Assembly (NCBI GenBank): GCA_946183385.1
Contig: CAMHBN010000105.1
Span: forward strand, 1 to 6,541
Direction of reading: 5' to 3'
Source: an uncultured Ruminococcus sp.
GTDB taxonomy: Bacteria; Bacillota; Clostridia; Oscillospirales; Ruminococcaceae
Length of the DNA stretch: 6,541 bases
Shown: positions 3,054 to 6,541 of the stretch, one piece after another
Position numbering within the stretch: position 1 is the stretch's first letter
Layout of the letters: each line of letters begins with the position of its first letter
Translations under genes and position numbers: made by a program
The notes under the pieces: generated by a model
Told to the model about the DNA's origin: nothing
What the model saw: only the letters and a program-made list of their open reading frames with translations
Database searches by the model: none

Positions 3054-4940
3054 TCAGCCTGTGAATTTAGCCTTGATGATGCTGTAGCCGTAGGGCGGTA
3101 TCGTGAGCGTATTTTCGCCGAAATCGCCGTAATATCCCTCGAAATGCGTGAAAAACGAGAAGAATCCCTCCACGTCGCGTAACGTCACCGTATCACCCGT
3201 GCGGTTGATGAAGAACAGATAGTCGAACGGGCTGCCCTGCCGCGTGAAAGCCATTATGCGCTCGTCGGGGAGATAGCCGTCCTTGAGGGCGAAGTACGTC
3301 CTGCCCGCTTTGAGGTTGGGTATGGACTTTCTCACGCGCCCGAGCTCCTTTACGTACTCGATGAGCTCGTGGTCCTCGCTCCCCCACGGGTAGCAGCGGC
3401 GGTTGAAGGGATCTCTATAGCCCTGCAAGCCTGCCTCGTCGCCGTAGTACATACACGGCACTCCCGGCAGGAAGTACATCAGCGCGAACGCCGATTTAAG
3501 CAGATTCTTGCCGTGGCTGTACTGCTCCTCGGTGAGCCAGCGCTCAGCCATCCAGTCCTTGCTCTTGTCGTCGCAGTATTCGCCGCCGAGGCGGTTTATC
3601 GCGCGCTCGATGTCGTGGGTCGAGACGAAGTTCATCAGCACGTCTATCACGGGCTTGGGGTAGTGCTCGAGTATCGTCATCACCGAGTAGATGAAGGCAC
3701 GCGGGTCGCCGCCCTTGACGTAGCTGATTATAGCCTCGCGGAACGGGTAGTTCATCACCGAATCAAGCTGGTCGCCGAGGAGATAGCGGCGCTTTATGCC
3801 GTAGCTCTCCTTGTTGGAGGCGTCCTCCCATACCTCGCCGATGATGAGCTTCTCCCTGCCCTGCTTCTTTACCGACTTGCGGAGATTGTTTATGAACTGG
3901 TCGGGGAGCTCGTCTGCCACGTCGAGACGGAAGCCCGCCGCTCCCTTGCTGAGCCAGTAGTGAAGGATACCCTCGTCTCCGCATATAAAGCGGGTGTAGT
4001 CCTCGTTGTTCTCGTTGACGTTGGGGAGAGTGTCTATGCCCCACCAAGCCTCGTACTGGTCGGGGTAGTCGATGAAGCTGTACCAGTTGAAGTATTTGCT
4101 GTCACGGGACTGATATGCGCCGAGCTGCGGATATCTGCCGTACTTGTTGAAGTATATGCTGTCGGCACCCGTGTGTGAGAACACGCCGTCGAGTATCACG
4201 GAAATGCCGAGCTTACGCGCCTCACGGCAGAGCTCAGCGAACTCCTCGTTCGTGCCGAGGAGAGGGTCAGCCTTCGAGTAGTCGGCGGTGTTGTAGCGGT
4301 GGTTCTCATGAGCCTCAAAAATAGGGTTGAGGTAGATGCAGGTCACGCCGAGCTCCTTCAGATAGGGAAGCTTCGACTCTATACCCGCAAAATCGCCGCC
4401 GAAGTAGTCGTTGTTCCACACGTGACCGCGCTCGTCGGGTCTGTACCACGGCGTGCCGCCCCAGTCCTCGCGGAGAACACGCCCATCGGGGACGTTCTTC
4501 TTTGGCTTGCCGCTTGCGCAGAAGCGGTCGGGGAAGATCTGGTACATTATACCGCCCTTGAGGAAGTCGGGGGTCTGGAACTCCTTGGCGTAGACGGTCA
4601 GCTGGAAGAGGTCGCCGTCCTGCTCTGCGCCCTCGTGGCAGTTGATACGCTTGATGTAGCGCCTGATACCGCCGCACGTATACGAGAAGTAATAGTAGTG
4701 AACGTCGCTGTAGCGGGCGTTGTATTCGCAGGAGTAGACTATGCACTCGCCGTCCTCGCCCGTCGGGCTCATCTGAATGAAGCGTTCCTTGAAGCCGGTC
4801 CTGAAAAGCACGAGAACAGGCGGGAAATCGGGGTGTATATCCCTGTGGAGCCTGATAGAGAAGCGGCAGGTCTCGAACTGTCTTATCGCGCCGAATATGG
4901 ACTTGCAGCCGAGGTCCCATGTGTCGTATACAGGTTTCAC
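3054..4940 (-). CDS. GH13 alpha-amylase family enzyme (neopullulanase / maltogenic amylase / cyclomaltodextrinase type), 628 aa
   Basis: This glycoside hydrolase would cut alpha-1,4 bonds (perhaps alpha-1,6) in maltodextrins, cyclodextrins or glycogen-derived chains. It has no signal peptide, so it is probably cytoplasmic. From the GTG at 4940, residues 1-125 form a beta-rich N-terminal domain like those before the barrel in this group. The barrel opens at MYQIFPDRF (132-140), with NNDYFGGDFAGI near 177. Conserved GH13 regions are DGVFSH (251-256), GFRLDVADE (nucleophile Asp340), IIGEVWE (acid/base Glu369) and FVSTHD (Asp443). MYYGDEAGLQG lies at 497-507 and a C-terminal beta domain from about 540. 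The catalytic triad is complete. The LPNVN segment (305-309) stands where GH13_20 enzymes usually have MPKLN. GTG is chosen because AAGGAGG lies 8 nt before it. The exact specificity cannot be read from the sequence. Phosphorylase upstream on the same strand suggests joint alpha-glucan use. Confidence 0.93.
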   Translation of the reverse strand: MKPVYDTWDLGCKSIFGAIRQFETCRFSIRLHRDIHPDFPPVLVLFRTGFKERFIQMSPTGEDGECIVYSCEYNARYSDVHYYYFSYTCGGIRRYIKRINCHEGAEQDGDLFQLTVYAKEFQTPDFLKGGIMYQIFPDRFCASGKPKKNVPDGRVLREDWGGTPWYRPDERGHVWNNDYFGGDFAGIESKLPYLKELGVTCIYLNPIFEAHENHRYNTADYSKADPLLGTNEEFAELCREARKLGISVILDGVFSHTGADSIYFNKYGRYPQLGAYQSRDSKYFNWYSFIDYPDQYEAWWGIDTLPNVNENNEDYTRFICGDEGILHYWLSKGAAGFRLDVADELPDQFINNLRKSVKKQGREKLIIGEVWEDASNKESYGIKRRYLLGDQLDSVMNYPFREAIISYVKGGDPRAFIYSVMTILEHYPKPVIDVLMNFVSTHDIERAINRLGGEYCDDKSKDWMAERWLTEEQYSHGKNLLKSAFALMYFLPGVPCMYYGDEAGLQGYRDPFNRRCYPWGSEDHELIEYVKELGRVRKSIPNLKAGRTYFALKDGYLPDERIMAFTRQGSPFDYLFFINRTGDTVTLRDVEGFFSFFTHFEGYYGDFGENTLTIPPYGYSIIKAKFTG

Positions 4941-4948
4941 TGACTTTT

Positions 4949-4955
4949 CCTCCTT
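4949..4955 (-). promoter_or_regulatory. Ribosome binding site that fixes the GH13 start
   Basis: AAGGAGG (4955-4949 on the minus strand) is 8 nt upstream of GTG at 4940. The in-frame ATG at 4964 reads through this very site (its K-E-E codons are the Shine-Dalgarno), and the ATG at 5003 lies inside a palindromic repeat. Both are therefore poor starts. Confidence 0.85.
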
Positions 4956-4987
4956 GTTTATCATTTTAAGTGGTAATGAAAGCTTTA

Positions 4988-5017
4988 TGTAGGGGGCGCA
5001 CACTGTGCGCCCCTACA
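4988..5017. repeat. Palindromic intergenic repeat, TGTAGGGG...CCCCTACA type
   Basis: A 30-bp near-perfect palindrome runs from TGTAG to CTACA, with a single bulged G. The core is GGGGCGCACA-C-TGTGCGCCCC. Palindromes with TGTAGGGGCG / CGCCCCTACA ends are familiar as dispersed intergenic repeats in Clostridia (general knowledge, not checked here). It lies about 50 bp upstream of the GH13 start and would form a very stable hairpin in that leader if transcribed. Confidence 0.75.
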
Positions 5018-5101
5018 CGGAGTATCATCTTTTTTTAAGAAAGTATATATCGGACAAAAATTTATACTAAAAGTTGAACGGGAAAAAGGGGACAGCTGTG
5101 C
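5018..5101. other. AT-rich upstream region of the GH13 gene, no gene seen
   Basis: No coding region fits here. TATAAA (about 5064-5059 on the minus strand) could be a weak -10 for the GH13 gene, but no matching -35 is visible at the right spacing. The GH13 gene may be read from an unrecognised promoter or from glgP through the repeat cluster. Confidence 0.3.
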
Positions 5102-5132
5102 GCTGTTATGATAAATCCTTTATCATAACAGC
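5102..5132. repeat. Perfect 14-bp inverted repeat with 3-nt loop
   Basis: GCTGTTATGATAAA (5102-5115) and TTTATCATAACAGC (5119-5132) are exact reverse complements around TCC. No T tract follows on either strand within a few bases, so it is not a classic terminator. An ACAGCTGT palindrome sits just left at 5092-5099. It could be a dispersed hairpin, an mRNA-stabilising stem or an operator. Confidence 0.7.
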
Positions 5133-5136
5133 TAAA

Positions 5137-5262
5137 TGAATAGTGAATAGTGAAAAGTGAAGAGTGAATAATTATGGTATCGCCTTCGGCGATAATTTTT
5201 AAATATGTGCCGCAAGGCACACCGCAATTATTCGCTATTCGTTATTCATTATTCATTATTCA
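5137..5262. repeat. MITE-like element with heptamer-built terminal inverted repeats
   Basis: The left arm (5137-5173) and right arm (5226-5262) are 37 bp each and match as inverted repeats with about seven mismatches. Each arm is a chain of degenerate heptamers (TGAATAG, TGAATAG, TGAAAAG, TGAAGAG, TGAATAA). Inside are two further hairpins: TATCGCC-TTC-GGCGATA (5178-5194) and TGTGCC-GCAA-GGCACA (5206-5221), the latter with a GNRA loop. There is no open frame for a transposase, so it is a non-autonomous or purely structural element. The sequence type recurs between genes in Ruminococcus-like genomes as far as I recall. Confidence 0.75.
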
Positions 5263-5266
5263 CTTA

Positions 5267-5297
5267 GGCTCAGCCATAAAGAAATTATGGCTGAGCC
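5267..5297 (-). terminator. Strong 13-bp hairpin after glgP, possible terminator or mRNA 3' stabiliser
   Basis: GGCTCAGCCATAA (5267-5279) and TTATGGCTGAGCC (5285-5297) pair perfectly around a 5-nt loop. It lies 29 bp beyond the glgP stop on the minus strand. There is no T tract after it on that strand (TAAGTGAATAATG), so efficient intrinsic termination is doubtful. It may instead block 3' exonucleases or be one of the local repeats. Confidence 0.5.
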
Positions 5298-5299
5298 GC

Positions 5300-5316
5300 A
5301 CAGGGACGTCCCCTGT
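5300..5316. repeat. Short palindrome ACAGGGACGTCCCCTGT
   Basis: ACAGGG (5300-5305) and CCCTGT (5311-5316) pair around ACGTC; the centre GGGACGTCCC (5303-5312) is a perfect palindrome. It sits 10 bp past the glgP stop codon and resembles the AGGGGAC-type motifs often seen between clostridial genes. Confidence 0.5.
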
Positions 5317-5326
5317 TTGCATTATC

Positions 5327-6541
5327 TTATCTGAGGTGCCAGATGTTGTCTGCGTACTCGGTGACAGCGCGGTCTGCGGAGAATATACCCGCTCCTGCGA
5401 TGTTGTTGAGCGACATCTTAGCCCACTTGGGCTTGTTGTTGTAGCACTCGGTGATGTAAGCCTGTGCTCTTCTGTAGCTGTCGAAGTCCGCAAGCACCAT
5501 GTACGGGTCGCGCAGACGGAGCGAATCCGCAACGTCCACGAAGGTGCAGCCGTTTATGCCGTGGTACATCCGCTCGATAGCCTCGTTGATACGACCGTCG
5601 TTTTTGAAGTAGCTCTGCGGGTCGTAGCCGCGAGCCTTGAGGTCGTTGACCTCGGGAGTGGTCATACCGAAGATGACGATGTTGTCGTCGCCTGCGGCTT
5701 CTTTTATCTCGATGTTGGCGCCGTCGAGAGTACCGAGGGTGATAGCTCCGTTGAGCATGAGCTTCATATTGCCCGTACCCGAAGCCTCGGTACCCGCGAG
5801 GGATATCTGCTCGGAGATATCAGCGGCAGGCATGAGGTGCTCGGACAGCGTTACGCAGTAGTTCTCGAGGAATACGACCTGCAGCTTGTCGGAGATACGG
5901 GGATTCTTTCTTATCTCCTCGGAGATAGCCCATATCAGCTTGATTATCTGCTTTGCAAGGTAGTAGCCCGGAGCCGCCTTAGCCGCGAAGATGTAAGTCT
6001 TGGGCGTGAACGGAGCGTCGGGGTTGTTGAGCAGATAAGCGTAGTCTGCGAGGATATTCATAACGTTGAGGTGCTGTCTCTTGTACTCGTGGAGACGCTT
6101 TACCTGAACGTCGAAAATGCTGTCGGAATCAAGGATGATGCCGCTGTTCTTCTTGACATACTTGGCGAAGCTCTCCTTTGCCTGCTTCTTCACAGCGAGG
6201 AGCTTGCCGAGAACCTCCTTGTCGTTCTGGAACTTGCGGAACTTTTCAAGCTCTGCGCCGTCCTTGATGAACTTCGTGCCGATGGTGTCCTTGAGCAGCT
6301 TCGTGAGCGCGGGGTTCGACTGGTACAGCCAGCGTCTGTAGGCGATACCGTTCGTTACGTTCTTGAACTTCTCGGGCGTGTTCTCGTACTCGTCGCGGAA
6401 TACGGACTCCTTGATTATCTCGGAGTGGAGCTTGGATACGCCGTTTACGCTGTGCGAAGCCGCAACGCAGAGAGTAGCCATGTGGATCTGATTGTCCTTG
6501 ATTATGGACATACGTGTGGTCTTTGCGCTGTCGCCGCCGTT
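5327..6541 (-). CDS. glgP: Glycogen/maltodextrin phosphorylase, C-terminal part
   Basis: The enzyme removes glucose 1-phosphate from the non-reducing ends of glycogen or maltodextrins, using pyridoxal phosphate, in the cytoplasm. The last 404 residues are present; the frame is open to the window edge, so the N-terminal half lies outside. Visible hallmarks are SHSVNGVSKLHSE (visible residues 29-41), VTNGIAYRRWL (about 62-72), VKRLHEYKRQ (147-156) and the cofactor site TEASGTGNMK (251-260), with Lys260 as the Schiff-base lysine, followed by LNGAITLGTLDGANIEI. The C-terminus ..YADNIWHLR ends at TAA, as usual for the family. The TNGI-AYRRW version, instead of TNGI-TPRRW, is a variant I associate with clostridial enzymes. 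It is the likely partner of the downstream GH13 enzyme, about 386 bp away. Confidence 0.96.
   Translation of the reverse strand, partial: NGGDSAKTTRMSIIKDNQIHMATLCVAASHSVNGVSKLHSEIIKESVFRDEYENTPEKFKNVTNGIAYRRWLYQSNPALTKLLKDTIGTKFIKDGAELEKFRKFQNDKEVLGKLLAVKKQAKESFAKYVKKNSGIILDSDSIFDVQVKRLHEYKRQHLNVMNILADYAYLLNNPDAPFTPKTYIFAAKAAPGYYLAKQIIKLIWAISEEIRKNPRISDKLQVVFLENYCVTLSEHLMPAADISEQISLAGTEASGTGNMKLMLNGAITLGTLDGANIEIKEAAGDDNIVIFGMTTPEVNDLKARGYDPQSYFKNDGRINEAIERMYHGINGCTFVDVADSLRLRDPYMVLADFDSYRRAQAYITECYNNKPKWAKMSLNNIAGAGIFSADRAVTEYADNIWHLR

Noticed and set aside
3369..4943. Long plus-strand open frames opposite the GH13 gene
   Set aside because: They are valine- and leucine-rich antisense shadows produced by the GC bias of the real gene; no domain or start signal supports them.
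5137..5173. CRISPR-like array suggested by regularly repeated TGAATAG units
   Set aside because: The units are 7 bp, adjacent and without spacers, and they belong to the arm of an inverted repeat.

Overview
The window looks like chromosomal DNA from a Gram-positive gut-type member of the Clostridia, most like Ruminococcus or a related Oscillospiraceae genus. The evidence is fairly GC-rich coding sequence with AT-rich gaps, perfect sigma-A promoters (TTGACA / TATAAT), AGGAGG-type ribosome sites, a membrane-anchored glycerophosphodiesterase of Firmicutes type, and intergenic palindromic and MITE-like repeats of the kind common in these genomes. The genus is an inference; no marker here fixes it.

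Layout. 1-521 (+): C-terminal end of threonyl-tRNA synthetase (thrS), closed by a strong terminator. 569-853: a compact type I toxin-antitoxin-like locus. A consensus promoter on the plus strand drives a roughly 220-nt mRNA that encodes a 25-residue hydrophobic peptide. A second consensus promoter on the minus strand drives a convergent RNA of about 90 nt that overlaps the 3' end of that mRNA. 863-2693 (-): a membrane-domain glycerophosphodiester phosphodiesterase, split by one frameshift near 1883, with its own perfect promoter at 2756-2784. 2829-3040: a noncoding stretch with a minus-strand terminator, a competing antiterminator-like fold and four CTTAA direct repeats at 10-11 bp spacing. 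3054-4940 (-): a cytoplasmic GH13 alpha-amylase-family enzyme starting at a GTG. 4988-5316: a gap packed with five palindromic or repeat structures. 5327-6541 (-): C-terminal part of glycogen phosphorylase (glgP), cut by the window edge.

How the genes fit. The phosphorylase and the GH13 enzyme lie in the same orientation and both act on alpha-1,4-glucans inside the cell, so they form an alpha-glucan or glycogen breakdown pair. The glycerophosphodiesterase would release glycerol phosphate from phospholipid or teichoic acid breakdown products, if the frameshift is an assembly error or is tolerated.

The most interesting region is 569-853. The toxin mRNA's first 25 or so nucleotides can form a near-continuous 20-bp helix with its own 3' end. 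The antitoxin RNA begins with almost the same sequence as the toxin mRNA leader and also carries a segment complementary to the toxin Shine-Dalgarno sequence. The two promoters plus leaders look like inverted copies of one another. The glycerophosphodiesterase gene stops 10 bp before the antitoxin promoter with no terminator of its own, so its readthrough transcript would include the antitoxin.
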